Source: JABDJX01 sp039942715
GTDB taxonomy: Bacteria; Pseudomonadota; Alphaproteobacteria; Rhodobacterales; Rhodobacteraceae
NCBI GenBank assembly: GCA_039942715.1
Contig: JBDVBY010000004.1
Location: forward strand, 62,001-126,000
Direction of reading: 5' to 3'
DNA length: 64,000 bases
Part shown: positions 15,629 to 24,973 of the stretch, one piece after another
Layout of the letters: each line of letters opens with the position of its first letter
How positions within the stretch are numbered: position 1 is the first letter of the stretch
Program-made: the position numbers and the translations under genes
The notes under the pieces: generated by a model
The model's database searches: none
Seen by the model: only the letters and a program-made list of their open reading frames with translations
What the model was told of the DNA's origin: nothing

Positions 15629-16798
15629 ATGAAATCCCTTACCACAGCTCTGTTTTTAACGGTTCTTTCCTCTACGGCGTCACTGGCGTGCGGGGGGAGT
15701 TTTGGAAACTTTGTCAACGACTTGAAATCAGAGGCCATCTCAAAGGGTCATTCTCAAGATGCCGTGAACACATTTTTCTCTGGCGTGCGCGCCGATGCAA
15801 AGGTGATCCGCGCCGACCGTGCGCAAGGTATCTTCCAAATGCCCTTTGTGGATTTCTCGCGCCGCTTGATCAGCAACAATCGTCTGCAGGCGGCCAAGCG
15901 AAATGGTCAAAAATGGGACAGTGTTTTTGACCGGGTCGAACAAGAATATGGCGTTTCTAGGGGCGTTCTCTTGGCGTTCTGGGCGTTTGAGACTGACTTT
16001 GGCGCGGTGCAGGGGAATTTTAACACCGTGAACGCCCTCGTAACTTTGGCGCATGACTGCCGCCGTCCCGAGCTGTTCCGACCACAGGTTTTTGCCGCCA
16101 TTGAATTGTTTGAGCGCGGCGATCTTGATCCGCGTCGCACTACGGGGGCTTGGGCAGGCGAAATTGGCATGGTTCAGATGCTACCCGAAGATATCATCCG
16201 CAATGGCACCGACGGTGATGGCGACGGCAAGGTCAGTCTGAAAACTTCACCTCCCGATGCGCTCATGTCAGGTGGCAGTCTGCTGGCAAGTCTTGGGTGG
16301 CGCAAAGGCGAACCTTGGTTACAAGAGGTGAACATGCCGTCAGATTTTGACTGGGCGCAGACCGGGCTTGAAACCAAACGTACCGCCAATGAATGGGTGA
16401 ATATGGGTGTTAGTCCGCGTTCTGGCACACTGGAAAGCGCCACTCTGCCTGCATCGATCCTTCTGCCTCAGGGGCGTAACGGACCTGCCTTCCTAGCCTA
16501 CCCGAATTTTGAAGTGTTCTTTGAATGGAACCAATCGTTCATTTACGTCACGACTGCCGCGTATTTCGCAACAAGGATTCAAGGGGCCAGTGTGTTCGAC
16601 GCCGGGAACCCAACGTCCGCCTTAGGCGAGGCTCAGATGAAATCGTTGCAGACCAAGCTTAGCGAACGCGGATACGATGTAGGCGGAATTGATGGAATTT
16701 TGGGGGCAAAGACCCGCAATGCGGTGCAAAGGGAACAAGCACGTCTTGGTCTACCGGCAGATGCATGGCCGACCACTAAACTACTGAATAACCTTTAA
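15629..16798 (+). CDS. Lytic murein transglycosylase (MltB type) with peptidoglycan-binding domain
   Basis: The start at 15629 gives a clean signal peptide (MKSLTTALFLTVLSSTASLAC); an upstream start would bury it. The cysteine after SLA could be a lipidation site, although the lipobox is poor. Residues about 30-320 form the SLT/MltB catalytic domain, with the catalytic Glu probably in LAFWAFETDFGAVQGN and the family blocks GEIGMVQMLPEDIIRNG and GGSLLASLGWRKGEPW. Residues about 330-385 form a PG_binding_1 domain (LQTKLSERGYDVGGIDGILGA). The enzyme cleaves glycan strands in the periplasm. A CtrA-type box lies about 105 bp upstream. Length is 389 residues. Confidence 0.9.
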   Translation: MKSLTTALFLTVLSSTASLACGGSFGNFVNDLKSEAISKGHSQDAVNTFFSGVRADAKVIRADRAQGIFQMPFVDFSRRLISNNRLQAAKRNGQKWDSVFDRVEQEYGVSRGVLLAFWAFETDFGAVQGNFNTVNALVTLAHDCRRPELFRPQVFAAIELFERGDLDPRRTTGAWAGEIGMVQMLPEDIIRNGTDGDGDGKVSLKTSPPDALMSGGSLLASLGWRKGEPWLQEVNMPSDFDWAQTGLETKRTANEWVNMGVSPRSGTLESATLPASILLPQGRNGPAFLAYPNFEVFFEWNQSFIYVTTAAYFATRIQGASVFDAGNPTSALGEAQMKSLQTKLSERGYDVGGIDGILGAKTRNAVQREQARLGLPADAWPTTKLLNNL

Positions 16799-16801
16799 AA
16801 T

Positions 16802-16924
16802 TTACCAGCAAATCTGAACGTAGTTCCCGGCGCATGAACTGCTCATTGCGGGTTGACCACTTGCAAAATTACCAACCGCTGCCAACGCAAAAAGAACAAG
16901 CATTGCCGCTGCGAAATCGCCCAT
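16802..16924 (-). CDS. Small hydrophobic secreted or membrane protein, 40 residues
   Basis: ATG ending at 16924 is preceded by a strong AAGGGGA site at ideal spacing (7 bases). The frame encodes 40 residues: a hydrophobic segment (residues 3-20, FAAAMLVLFALAAVG) that can serve as signal peptide or membrane helix, then a short polar tail with two cysteines ending CAGNYVQICW. The frame ends just past the convergent transglycosylase stop. I do not recognise a family. The ribosome-binding site, the helix and the otherwise unexplained 230-bp gap support a real gene; absence of homologues would argue against it. Confidence 0.55.
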   Translation of the reverse strand: MGDFAAAMLVLFALAAVGNFASGQPAMSSSCAGNYVQICW

Positions 16925-17027
16925 AACAGTATCCCCTTACCCAAATACTTTTCAACAAAATCCCCCACCCATGGGGAACTTTGACAAAAATAAGGCAGCA
17001 GGTGGACTCCATCAAGGCGCAGGCGGA

Positions 17028-17393
17028 TTATTGCTGGTAAACAGTTAGGTTCCGAACTGGAAACCGTGTCCCATCGCGCGTGATCAGAATGGCGCGTTCG
17101 CCATCAATGACGAACATGTCACAGCGCTGCTCTCCGTTCTCGAACACAACGCAAACGCGGCTGTTATCTTCCAACGTGTAATCCCCACGCCAGATCGGTC
17201 CGTCATCGGTGTAAGTGTAACCATAGGTGCCGTCAGCAGCATAAGTGGATTTAGAGCCATCAAAGAAGGTCACGATTTTTCCGCTTAAAAGCGTGCTCAT
17301 CCCGGCTTGGTCAAGAATAAGGTCGCTGCTGCGATGTCCGTCTGCAAAAGCAGGCGTGGCAAGAACGGCGATTAGGGCATAAAAAATTTTCAT
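17028..17393 (-). CDS. Small secreted protein of unknown function
   Basis: The ATG ending at 17393 starts a signal peptide (MKIFYALIAVLATPAFA, cleavage before DGH). A longer frame adds 12 residues before it and would hide the signal. The mature part is about 104 residues, with strand-rich polar repeats (SKSTYAADGTYGYTYTDDGPIWRGDYTLEDN) and two cysteines (CVVFENGEQRC) that could form a disulfide. It looks like a small periplasmic beta protein; I do not recognise a named family. It lies between the 40-residue gene and plsC on the same strand, 48 bp after plsC. Confidence 0.75.
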   Translation of the reverse strand: MKIFYALIAVLATPAFADGHRSSDLILDQAGMSTLLSGKIVTFFDGSKSTYAADGTYGYTYTDDGPIWRGDYTLEDNSRVCVVFENGEQRCDMFVIDGERAILITRDGTRFPVRNLTVYQQ

Positions 17394-17440
17394 AGCCCAT
17401 CTTGCAACGCAGAGCTTGCAAACGTCCAATAACGTTTAAA

Positions 17441-18163
17441 TCAGCGGCGCGCTTCTTCCAGCAACGCATCAGACGCCGTTTCCACGACCTCTTCCAGCTT
17501 TGCCATGAACTCGGCCTTAGGCAACCCCGGCTCAATCGGATCAAGAAACTCGATCACCGCTGTCCCCGGCAGGCGCATAACCCCGCGTTTCGGCCAGAAA
17601 TACCCAACGTTCGTCGCAACCGGCACGCAAGCTTGGCCAAGCTGCTCATAAAGCGCGCCTGCCCCAGATTTGTACGGTTTCTTAACCCCCGGAGCCACGC
17701 GCGTGCCCTGGGGATAGATCAATAACTGCCCCGGCTCTGCCTGCCCCTTTTTGACATCTTCCAGCATCTTAGAAATCGCAGCCCCCCGTTTGCCTCGGTT
17801 CACAGGGATCGCACCGGTGCGCAAGAAATACTGCCCAATCACAGGTATATACATCAACTCGCGTTTCATAATGAATGTCGCGCGCGGCACCGCGCCAAAG
17901 ATCAAAACAATATCCAGAAACGACTGATGCTTGGCCCCAAGCAACACCTGGCCTGTCGGGGGTGTGCCACGCACCTCGGTTTTCATACCCACAATCACCC
18001 GCGCCGCCCAGCGCACGAAACGACACCACGCATGACAGGCAGCAAGTGCGCCGTTTTTACTAAGAAGCGCGTAAGGGAAGTAAACAATCGCGTAGAAAAA
18101 CATCATCGCATAGACCGCGATGTTGAAGATCAGCGATCTGATCCACTGAATAGCCTGCATCAT
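17441..18163 (-). CDS. plsC: 1-acyl-sn-glycerol-3-phosphate acyltransferase (PlsC)
   Basis: The start is MMQAIQWIRSLIFN (ATG ending at 18163, with a second ATG at 18160), giving 240 residues. A membrane helix (about 8-35) is followed by the acyltransferase domain, with HX4D in KHQSFLDIV near residue 78, the IPVNRGKRG block, and YPQGTR in place of the commoner EGTR. It acylates lysophosphatidic acid to phosphatidic acid at the inner membrane. Its start overlaps the ftsX stop by 4 bp, so phospholipid synthesis is translationally coupled to the division ABC system here. Assignment to the family is firm. Confidence 0.92.
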   Translation of the reverse strand: MMQAIQWIRSLIFNIAVYAMMFFYAIVYFPYALLSKNGALAACHAWCRFVRWAARVIVGMKTEVRGTPPTGQVLLGAKHQSFLDIVLIFGAVPRATFIMKRELMYIPVIGQYFLRTGAIPVNRGKRGAAISKMLEDVKKGQAEPGQLLIYPQGTRVAPGVKKPYKSGAGALYEQLGQACVPVATNVGYFWPKRGVMRLPGTAVIEFLDPIEPGLPKAEFMAKLEEVVETASDALLEEARR

Positions 18164-19059
18164 ACGCTCTCTTTCAATCGCCGTGTTGCCGCCGCACGGG
18201 TTGCCGCCCATGCAATGGCGCCGCCAATCACAGGCACAGTCAGCGGCCAAAGCCACTCTGCCCCGTCAAAGCCAAGCCCACTTAGCACGCCAGTTTCAAC
18301 ACCGCTTGGCAGCAAGGCCACGATGATCATACCCAAAACCGTGCCAACAGCTGCGCCGCCCAAGGCGCGAAGCGTATAGCGGCGCACAAAGGCCCGGCTG
18401 ATCCAATTGTCGCGCGCGCCAACAAGGCGCAACACATCAATGATCTGCCCGTTGGCTGACAAAGCTGCCGACGCTGCAAGTGCTACAATCACACCAGTTA
18501 CACCAGCAATCAGCAGCAAAGCCAGCAAGCCCAACTGCCGTAACTTGGCCGCTGCATCGATCAGCGGAAGACGCCAGCGATTGTGATTGTCATAAACCGC
18601 ACCAGGCGCTTCGGCCGCCAATCGCTGCGTTAGCCCTGCAACGTCAGGACCGTCAGGCGTCTCTTGCACCTCGATGAGAACCGGCAGACGCAAACGATCC
18701 AGCGGCAAATCGGTGCCAAACCAAGGGGCCAAAAGCGCTTGCTGCTCGCTTTCATCAAGCTGGCGCGTTCCCGCAATCCCGGGTGTCTGTGATAGTGCAG
18801 TCAAAACCGCTTGTGTTTGCGCCTCGACCTGTTCTGAAGGCGCTGAAATCCTCACAGTCGCAGTGCCCGTCAATTCCGCTTCCCATCGCGCGGCCAGTGC
18901 GCCCGCCGCCAGCGACAATGCAATCGCGAAAACCGCCAGAAATGCCATCGCACCTGCGCTCACGCTGGTCAGCAGGGCTGTGAAACCTGTGGGGGGCACC
19001 ACCCGGTCAGACGATGCATCACCGCGCAACAGCCCTAAAAGCGCTTCCAAAAGCTTCAA
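18160..19059 (-). CDS. ftsX: Cell division protein FtsX (ABC permease-like)
   Basis: A 299-residue membrane protein with one hydrophobic helix near residues 30-55, a periplasmic domain (about 60-165), and three further helices (about 175-200, 220-250, 265-290). This is the FtsX topology and length, although the sequence is Ala/Leu-rich and diverged. FtsX relays signals from cytoplasmic FtsE to periplasmic peptidoglycan hydrolases at the septum. It overlaps ftsE by 4 bp upstream and plsC by 4 bp downstream. Assignment rests on topology plus the FtsE neighbour. Confidence 0.88.
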   Translation of the reverse strand: MKLLEALLGLLRGDASSDRVVPPTGFTALLTSVSAGAMAFLAVFAIALSLAAGALAARWEAELTGTATVRISAPSEQVEAQTQAVLTALSQTPGIAGTRQLDESEQQALLAPWFGTDLPLDRLRLPVLIEVQETPDGPDVAGLTQRLAAEAPGAVYDNHNRWRLPLIDAAAKLRQLGLLALLLIAGVTGVIVALAASAALSANGQIIDVLRLVGARDNWISRAFVRRYTLRALGGAAVGTVLGMIIVALLPSGVETGVLSGLGFDGAEWLWPLTVPVIGGAIAWAATRAAATRRLKESV

Positions 19060-19733
19060 AGTTCGGCCCCCGCCAATTCAATCGATCCACCACGCAGCCG
19101 CAAAACACGCGCATTCACCCGCGTCTTGGCTTTGCGGATCAACGTCAGATCATGGGTCGCGCATAGGATTGTCTTGCCCGACAAGTTCAGCTCAACCAGC
19201 AAATCCAGAATACGCAGCGACATCTCCCAATCTACATTGCCGGTCGGCTCATCAGCCAGCACCACGTCTGGCGAGCGCACAACAGCCCGCGCCAAAGCTG
19301 CGCGCTGACGCTCCCCCCCGGACAAATGCGCCGGCATACTGCCCACTTGTTCTTTCAGTCCGACCCATCCCAACAACTGATCCACCTCTTCATCGATCAA
19401 AGGCCGCCCGCCTTTGGCGACAGTCACAGGCAATGCGATATTTTCGGCCAAACTCAGATGGTCAATAAACTGGCTGTCTTGGTGCACAACTCCGATGCGC
19501 TGGCGCATATCTGACACCCCATCGCGATCCAATTCAGCCGTTTCGTGACCCAAAAGCCGCACCCGCCCCTCACTTGGCGGCATCTCAAGCGAGCACAATC
19601 GGATCAAAGTTGTCTTGCCAGCACCCGAGGGTCCGGTCAGAAAATGAAAGCTTCCTTGCGCCAACTCCAGTGAAACGCCGCTAAAAAGCGTGCGTCCCCC
19701 GTAAGCCATGGCGACGTTTTCCAGCTCGATCAC
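19056..19733 (-). CDS. ftsE: Cell division ATP-binding protein FtsE
   Basis: A 225-residue ABC ATPase with a GTG start at 19733. Walker A is GPSGAGKTT (34-42), the Q-loop region reads GVVHQDSQFIDHLSLAENIALP, the signature is LSGGERQR, Walker B is VLADEPTGNVDW, and the switch His lies in CATHDL. FtsE normally carries this LSGGEQQR-like signature and pairs with FtsX. It sits at the inner face of the membrane and regulates septal wall hydrolysis. The divergent zinc-ribbon gene starts 162 bp away. Confidence 0.93.
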   Translation of the reverse strand: MIELENVAMAYGGRTLFSGVSLELAQGSFHFLTGPSGAGKTTLIRLCSLEMPPSEGRVRLLGHETAELDRDGVSDMRQRIGVVHQDSQFIDHLSLAENIALPVTVAKGGRPLIDEEVDQLLGWVGLKEQVGSMPAHLSGGERQRAALARAVVRSPDVVLADEPTGNVDWEMSLRILDLLVELNLSGKTILCATHDLTLIRKAKTRVNARVLRLRGGSIELAGAEL

Positions 19734-19895
19734 TGCGTGCTCCTACCCCTCGTGAATTGCTTTTGCCTCACTGTGGCGAAAGGATCAACTTGCCAAGGCT
19801 TTCCCGCCGCGATCCTTGGTGTTAATAAACCAAAACGGCAGGAACACATGAAAAGCCACTAAGGGCGTGTTCAAAGGGCTTGAGGGAAGATCGAG

Positions 19896-20912
19896 ATGCG
19901 GCTGATTTGTCCGAATTGCAGCGCTCAGTACGAGATTGACGTCACGCTGATCCCCGACGAGGGACGCGATGTACAGTGTTCGAACTGTGGCCATACATGG
20001 TTTGAATTGCCTCCGCCCGCACAGGCCGACGGTGCATCAAACATGCCGGAAGATGCACCCGAGCCGGAACCCGAAATCTACGACGATCCAGCGCCTGAAG
20101 AAGAGGACGGCGATGCTTTTGAACCTCAAGAGCAAAGCACCGCATCCAAAGCGATAGCGGCAGCGACCGACGATGTAAGCGCGGACGCGCCAGGAAAAAG
20201 CGAACCTTTCAAAGACGTTGAAGACCCGTTCGAGGCAGCAGCATCCGAATTTGTGCCGACAAGCAAGCCGGATGCCGTTATTGAATCCCCGGCGGCGGAT
20301 GATGACTCTGACGGGCATGTTGATAAGCCTTCGGAGTCAACCGACGCCTTTGAAGACGATGAACCTGCGGACATTGATCTGTCTGCCATCGCGCCCACAA
20401 CGCTCAAAGCGCGTCGACCATCGGACGCAGCCGACGTCGATCTGTTGCGCGAAGAAGCACAACGCGAACTGTCACGTCGCGCCGCCCCCCCATCAGAAGC
20501 GCTTGAGTCACAAACAGAGCTTGGTCTTGAAGGGCTCACCAATCGAAAAACGCCTTCCCGGGCCTTGCGCGCGCGCATGGCGCGCTCTTCGGGTGCGGAA
20601 AACACCTTTGAAGACACGCAACCAACGTCGGACGACGACTATCAGGCCCCCCAGCGCGACCTGTTGCCCGACATCGATGAAATCAACTCAACACTGAACC
20701 AGAACGATAACGCCGAAGCCACCCAAGCCAGCGGACGCAGTGGATTCCGCCTTGGCTTTGGATTAACCGTTCTGCTCTGTGTTGCCGCGATATTTGCCTA
20801 CATCTTCGCCCCCAACATCGCAGGCGCAGTTCCAGGTGCGGAACCAGCACTGCTTCGCTTTGTCGATCTGGCAAATCAATTGCGCGATTGGATCGACGGC
20901 CTTTTGGCATAG
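19896..20912 (+). CDS. Zinc-ribbon (MJ0042 type) protein with C-terminal membrane helix
   Basis: A 338-residue protein. Residues 1-38 form an MJ0042-type zinc ribbon (CPNCSAQYEID...VQCSNCGHTWFE). Residues about 45-275 are very acidic and low-complexity. A single hydrophobic helix near residues 287-312 (LGFGLTVLLCVAAIFAYIFAP) anchors it in the membrane with a short tail. Proteins of this layout are common in alphaproteobacteria and remain uncharacterised; the ribbon faces the cytoplasm. It is divergent from ftsE, hinting at a possible envelope role. No enzyme motif is visible. Confidence 0.8.
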   Translation: MRLICPNCSAQYEIDVTLIPDEGRDVQCSNCGHTWFELPPPAQADGASNMPEDAPEPEPEIYDDPAPEEEDGDAFEPQEQSTASKAIAAATDDVSADAPGKSEPFKDVEDPFEAAASEFVPTSKPDAVIESPAADDDSDGHVDKPSESTDAFEDDEPADIDLSAIAPTTLKARRPSDAADVDLLREEAQRELSRRAAPPSEALESQTELGLEGLTNRKTPSRALRARMARSSGAENTFEDTQPTSDDDYQAPQRDLLPDIDEINSTLNQNDNAEATQASGRSGFRLGFGLTVLLCVAAIFAYIFAPNIAGAVPGAEPALLRFVDLANQLRDWIDGLLA

Positions 20913-20950
20913 GCCGAGCACACCGTCTGGAGACGTACTTCTTCTTGGCC

Positions 20951-20987
20951 AAAATATCCCGGGGAGCACGAGGGGCAGAGCCCCTCG
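20951..20987 (+). repeat. Intergenic hairpin repeat, copy 3
   Basis: AAAATATCCCGGGGAGCACG is followed by CGAGGGGC–AGA–GCCCCTCG, a perfect 8-bp stem. It lies in the 82-bp gap between the convergent zinc-ribbon and DUF4175 genes. Read on the minus strand the hairpin precedes GGGATATTTT, in terminator sense for the DUF4175 gene. Confidence 0.75.
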
Positions 20988-20994
20988 TTTGCAA

Positions 20995-23613
20995 TCAGAA
21001 CCGATCCAGCAACCGTCGCAAGTAATCCAGCTCTTCAGTGGGCCGTTCCTGCTCGCCAGAGCGCTTGCGGATCTCATCAAGCAACTCGCGCGCCCGCCGA
21101 TACACATCTTCGCCTTGCAATAGGTTTTCGTCCGTCCCGATCCGGCCATTCTCGCCCAGATCACGTCCCAAAGGATCGCGTGTGCCACCACCGCTTTGGT
21201 TCTGCCCTTGCTGCTCGCCTTCCTGCTGACCTTGCTGACCTTGCTGTTGCGCCATCTGATCGGCCAAGTCGCGCATTCCTTCGCGCAAAGCTTCCATCGC
21301 TTGCGACTGGCTATCCAAGGCCCCGGCAAAGTCATCCTCGCGCAATGCCTCTTCGGCATCATCCATCGCCTCGCCTGCACGCCCTAAAGCGTCGCGCGAT
21401 GCATCCCCCTCCGGCGTTCCAGCGCCGGGCATGTTCTGCATCTGACGGTTTAATTCCTGTCGCAATGCTTGCTGACGATCGGCCAAAGCACCCTCTTGCC
21501 CTTGCCCCGGCTCGCTACCACCTTGCTGTTGCTGCTGGCCTTGGCTTTGCTGCCCACCACCTTGCTGGGGGTCGCCCTGCTGTGGCTCACCACTACCGCC
21601 GGGGCTGTGCTGTTGCCCGCTGCCCTGCGATCCACTGCGGCCCGTGTTGTTCTGCGACTGGCCTTCCTGTCCTTCTGGTGCAAATTGTTCTTGCAAATCA
21701 CGGAATGCCTCATCGGACAGACCTTGCTGTTCGCGCAACGTCTCCGCCAGCCCTTCCATGGCTTGCTCGCCTTCGCTTTGCTGGCCCTGCCCCTGCTGAC
21801 CTTGGGTGACCTGCATATTCTCCATCATCTGGCGCAGCTGCTCCATCAACTGCTGCGCTTCGGCCATGCGGCCCTGCTCCATCAGCTCTTGCAGCCGATC
21901 CAGCATGTCTTGCAAATCTTGCTGAGACATCTCCTGCATCTCGCCCTGAGCCTGTTGCTGCTCCTGGCCTTGGTTCTGTTCGGCAAGCTGCTGCATATAA
22001 TCCTGCATCGCTTCGCGCAGCTCCTGCATCAGCTCAGCAATTTCATCATCGGTCGCACCATTTTCAATCGCCTCAGATAGACGATCTTGCGCCCGGCGCA
22101 GGCGCTCTTGTGCATCGGCCAAATCGCCAATTTCAATCTCAAGCGCAATGTCCCAAAGCACTTCAGCAGTCTCGGTCACAATCTCATCGCTCAGCCCGGC
22201 CTCGAACTGTGCCTCAAGCTGACGCAACGCATAGCGTAGCTTCAGATACACCCCTTCAGAGCGGAAAATATCATCCGGTGTGTAAGACACAGCACGCAAA
22301 ACCTGCGCCACACGCGGCCCGTTCGCGCGGTTCCACAAAAGATCACGGCGCTGTTCAATGATTGCCTTGGCCAACGGGTCAAAAAACCGACGCCCGGGAA
22401 GCGTGGCAAATTGCGGCGCGGAAAGCCCCTCTTGCCCAGCGGCATCAAAAGCAAACAACTCTGCAGACACTGCCAGGTTTGCCCAAGGATGCTCAGAAAA
22501 ATCGTCAATCGCCGTTTCGGCAAAATCCGTGCGATCCCCGGAAATCGTCATAGGCAGATCAAGCACAATCGTTTCACGTTCTTCAGGATCAATTGTTAGA
22601 CCAAAGCGCCGCTCGATCTGGGTCAGATCCAGTGATATCTCGAGCCGCCCCGATGTCACACCGTGATCATCAGCCGCGATAAACGGCGCTTCCATTGTGC
22701 CGCCTTCACCGCGCGCGATCGTTCCGTCAAATTCGACAGTGGGCGGCATATCTTCAATTGCATCAATCTGCCATTCGCGCCCACCCGCACCCTCAATACG
22801 AATCACCCCATCGGTCATCACATCAAAGGATTGCACAGGGTCGCTGGCCGGTGGGATCGCCTCAGTGCGCTCAGACACCGTCTCGTGCAGTGCTAAGGCG
22901 CCAAGTTCGCCGTAAAATCGCACCGTCACCTGACTGCCCGCAGGCACTTCAAAGGACGCTTGATCAATATCGTTGAGATAAAGGCTGGGCTGCCCTGTAT
23001 ACAAAGGCGGTTCCACCCAACCTTCCCAAGCAGGCCCCGTTGCAAGCGCCTGACCGCCACCCGAAGCGATCTCGGTCACAGTCGCAACGCGGAACACCGA
23101 TCCAAAGATCAACGCCACGGCAAAGGCAAGTAAAGCCACATACCGCAGCGCGAAAGGATCGCGCGGGGCAAGATTCAAATCGGCCTTGGCAGCCTTTGCT
23201 TCGTCCAACCGCTTGGCCATCCGCTCCAAATGCGCATTCCAAACCGCCTCAGAGGCCGCATCGCCTGCCCCAATGGCCTGCACGTCAGAAACAGCCGCAA
23301 TCGGACGCCCGGGCAGCGTTTCATCAAGCCGTTCAATCGCCTCAGCACGGCTTGGCAGTTCAAACCGCCGCGCACCGATCCAAAACGCTGCAATAGCACC
23401 AACAATTGCCAGCACCGCGCAGACCCAAACAGCTTCCAAAGGCAGCGTGTCCTGCCAACCCAGCATCAATGTGGCCAGCACGACCAGAAGAACGCTCCAC
23501 AAAGGCCAAAAAGCACGCCCAACACGCTCAGCAAAAAGCCCGGCGTGCGTCAATCGCAGCGGCCACTTCAAACGGCGCGCAGCAGGTCCAGGAAGGCCTT
23601 GTTTTGTGGGCAT
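20995..23613 (-). CDS. DUF4175 / TIGR02302 family membrane protein
   Basis: I prefer the ATG ending at 23613 (MPTKQGLPGPAARRLKWPLR) over a TTG nine bases upstream. The 872-residue protein has membrane helices near residues 35-80 and about 145-165, a large presumably periplasmic region (about 170-510), and a Gln-, Gly- and Glu-rich region (about 520-780) with many short QQGQ-like and amphipathic LMEQLRQMMENM-like segments, then a short charged C-terminus. This matches the alphaproteobacterial DUF4175 (TIGR02302) family, which has no established function. It follows lysA by 27 bp and is probably co-transcribed with it. The Gln-rich part may form coiled coils. Confidence 0.85.
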   Translation of the reverse strand: MPTKQGLPGPAARRLKWPLRLTHAGLFAERVGRAFWPLWSVLLVVLATLMLGWQDTLPLEAVWVCAVLAIVGAIAAFWIGARRFELPSRAEAIERLDETLPGRPIAAVSDVQAIGAGDAASEAVWNAHLERMAKRLDEAKAAKADLNLAPRDPFALRYVALLAFAVALIFGSVFRVATVTEIASGGGQALATGPAWEGWVEPPLYTGQPSLYLNDIDQASFEVPAGSQVTVRFYGELGALALHETVSERTEAIPPASDPVQSFDVMTDGVIRIEGAGGREWQIDAIEDMPPTVEFDGTIARGEGGTMEAPFIAADDHGVTSGRLEISLDLTQIERRFGLTIDPEERETIVLDLPMTISGDRTDFAETAIDDFSEHPWANLAVSAELFAFDAAGQEGLSAPQFATLPGRRFFDPLAKAIIEQRRDLLWNRANGPRVAQVLRAVSYTPDDIFRSEGVYLKLRYALRQLEAQFEAGLSDEIVTETAEVLWDIALEIEIGDLADAQERLRRAQDRLSEAIENGATDDEIAELMQELREAMQDYMQQLAEQNQGQEQQQAQGEMQEMSQQDLQDMLDRLQELMEQGRMAEAQQLMEQLRQMMENMQVTQGQQGQGQQSEGEQAMEGLAETLREQQGLSDEAFRDLQEQFAPEGQEGQSQNNTGRSGSQGSGQQHSPGGSGEPQQGDPQQGGGQQSQGQQQQQGGSEPGQGQEGALADRQQALRQELNRQMQNMPGAGTPEGDASRDALGRAGEAMDDAEEALREDDFAGALDSQSQAMEALREGMRDLADQMAQQQGQQGQQEGEQQGQNQSGGGTRDPLGRDLGENGRIGTDENLLQGEDVYRRARELLDEIRKRSGEQERPTEELDYLRRLLDRF

Positions 23614-23640
23614 ATGTTCCAACTCAAAGCCGAGTGCAGG

Positions 23641-24918
23641 TCAGTCCGCACTCTCAAGCCATTCAGGGATGGTATCTCGGTTTATCATTTCGTCAAAGGT
23701 CGGACGGGGTCGAATGACGGCAAATTGATGCTCATGCACCAATATTTCAGGGATCAAAGGCCGCGTATTGTATTCCGAGGACATCACCGCACCGTAAGCC
23801 CCAGCCGAACGAAAACCGATCAAATCGCCTGATTGTGCAGGATTCATCATCCGCTGCTTGGTAAATGTATCGCCAGATTCGCACACCGGACCCACCACAT
23901 CATAGGGCTTTTGCGCCGCACCCGCGGGCGCTTCGACCACTGGAATGATGTCATGATACGCGCCGTACATCGCCGGACGGATCAAATCGTTCATCGCCGC
24001 ATCCAGGATCAGAAAATCCCGATCCTCACCCGATTTCTCGTAAATAACAGATGAAATCAGCATGCCTGCGTTGCCCGCAATCAGCCGTCCCGGCTCAATC
24101 TCAATCTCGCAGCCCAGATCACCCACAGTGCGCCGCACCACATCGCCATACTCCATAGGCAAAGGCGGCGCCTCATTAGAACGCTCATAAGGAATGCCAA
24201 GCCCGCCCCCCAAATCAAGCCGCTTGATCGTGTGGCCATCGGCGCGCAACTGGTGCGTCAACTCAGCAACCTTCAGATATGCCTGCTCAAAAGGCGCCAG
24301 ATCCGTCAATTGCGAGCCAATATGCACATCTATGCCTATCACCTCGAGCCCCGGCAAAGCCGCTGCTTCAGAATACACTTCGCGCGCACGGCTGATCGGA
24401 ATACCAAACTTGTTTTCTGCCTTGCCAGTCGCGATCTTCTCATGCGTTTTGGCATCCACATCCGGGTTCACTCGCACCGTGATCGGCGCAACCACCCCCA
24501 AACGCTCGGCCACGCCAGACAGCAGCACCATCTCAGGCTCGCTTTCGACATTGAACTGGCGAATACCGCCCAAAAGCGCGAGTTCCATTTCCTCCGTCGT
24601 CTTGCCAACACCGGAAAACACAATCCGATCGCCAGAAAAACCAGCGGCCTTCGCACGCCGATATTCTCCGCCCGACACCACATCAACGCCAGCGCCCAAC
24701 GACGCCATCAAACGCAACACCGCCTGATTAGAATTGGCCTTCATCGCGTAACAGACCAAATGATCCATTCCCGCCAATGCCTCATCAAACAACCGAAAGT
24801 GCCGGGTCAATGTCGCTGATGAATACACATAAAACGGCGTGCCTACGGCCGCCGCAATCGAAGGGATTGCAACGTCCTCGGCATGCAAAATGCCGTTCTT
24901 ATAAAGAAAATGATCCAT
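23641..24918 (-). CDS. lysA: Diaminopimelate decarboxylase
   Basis: A 425-residue fold-type III PLP enzyme that makes L-lysine from meso-diaminopimelate. The PLP lysine is K60 in VCYAMKANSN, with the barrel features GVDVVSGGEYRRAKAAG and DVHIGSQLTDL. The C-terminal beta domain carries the substrate-binding PVCESGDTF and the AGAYGAVMSSEYN motifs typical of LysA. It is complete and starts with ATG. A hairpin repeat separates it from the DUF2834 gene upstream; the DUF4175 gene follows 27 bp downstream. Catalysis occurs in the cytoplasm. Confidence 0.96.
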   Translation of the reverse strand: MDHFLYKNGILHAEDVAIPSIAAAVGTPFYVYSSATLTRHFRLFDEALAGMDHLVCYAMKANSNQAVLRLMASLGAGVDVVSGGEYRRAKAAGFSGDRIVFSGVGKTTEEMELALLGGIRQFNVESEPEMVLLSGVAERLGVVAPITVRVNPDVDAKTHEKIATGKAENKFGIPISRAREVYSEAAALPGLEVIGIDVHIGSQLTDLAPFEQAYLKVAELTHQLRADGHTIKRLDLGGGLGIPYERSNEAPPLPMEYGDVVRRTVGDLGCEIEIEPGRLIAGNAGMLISSVIYEKSGEDRDFLILDAAMNDLIRPAMYGAYHDIIPVVEAPAGAAQKPYDVVGPVCESGDTFTKQRMMNPAQSGDLIGFRSAGAYGAVMSSEYNTRPLIPEILVHEHQFAVIRPRPTFDEMINRDTIPEWLESAD

Positions 24919-24973
24919 CCAGCGGATTTAGCAGACCACACCAAACCCTCAACCCTGCAATTATTATTGGCTC

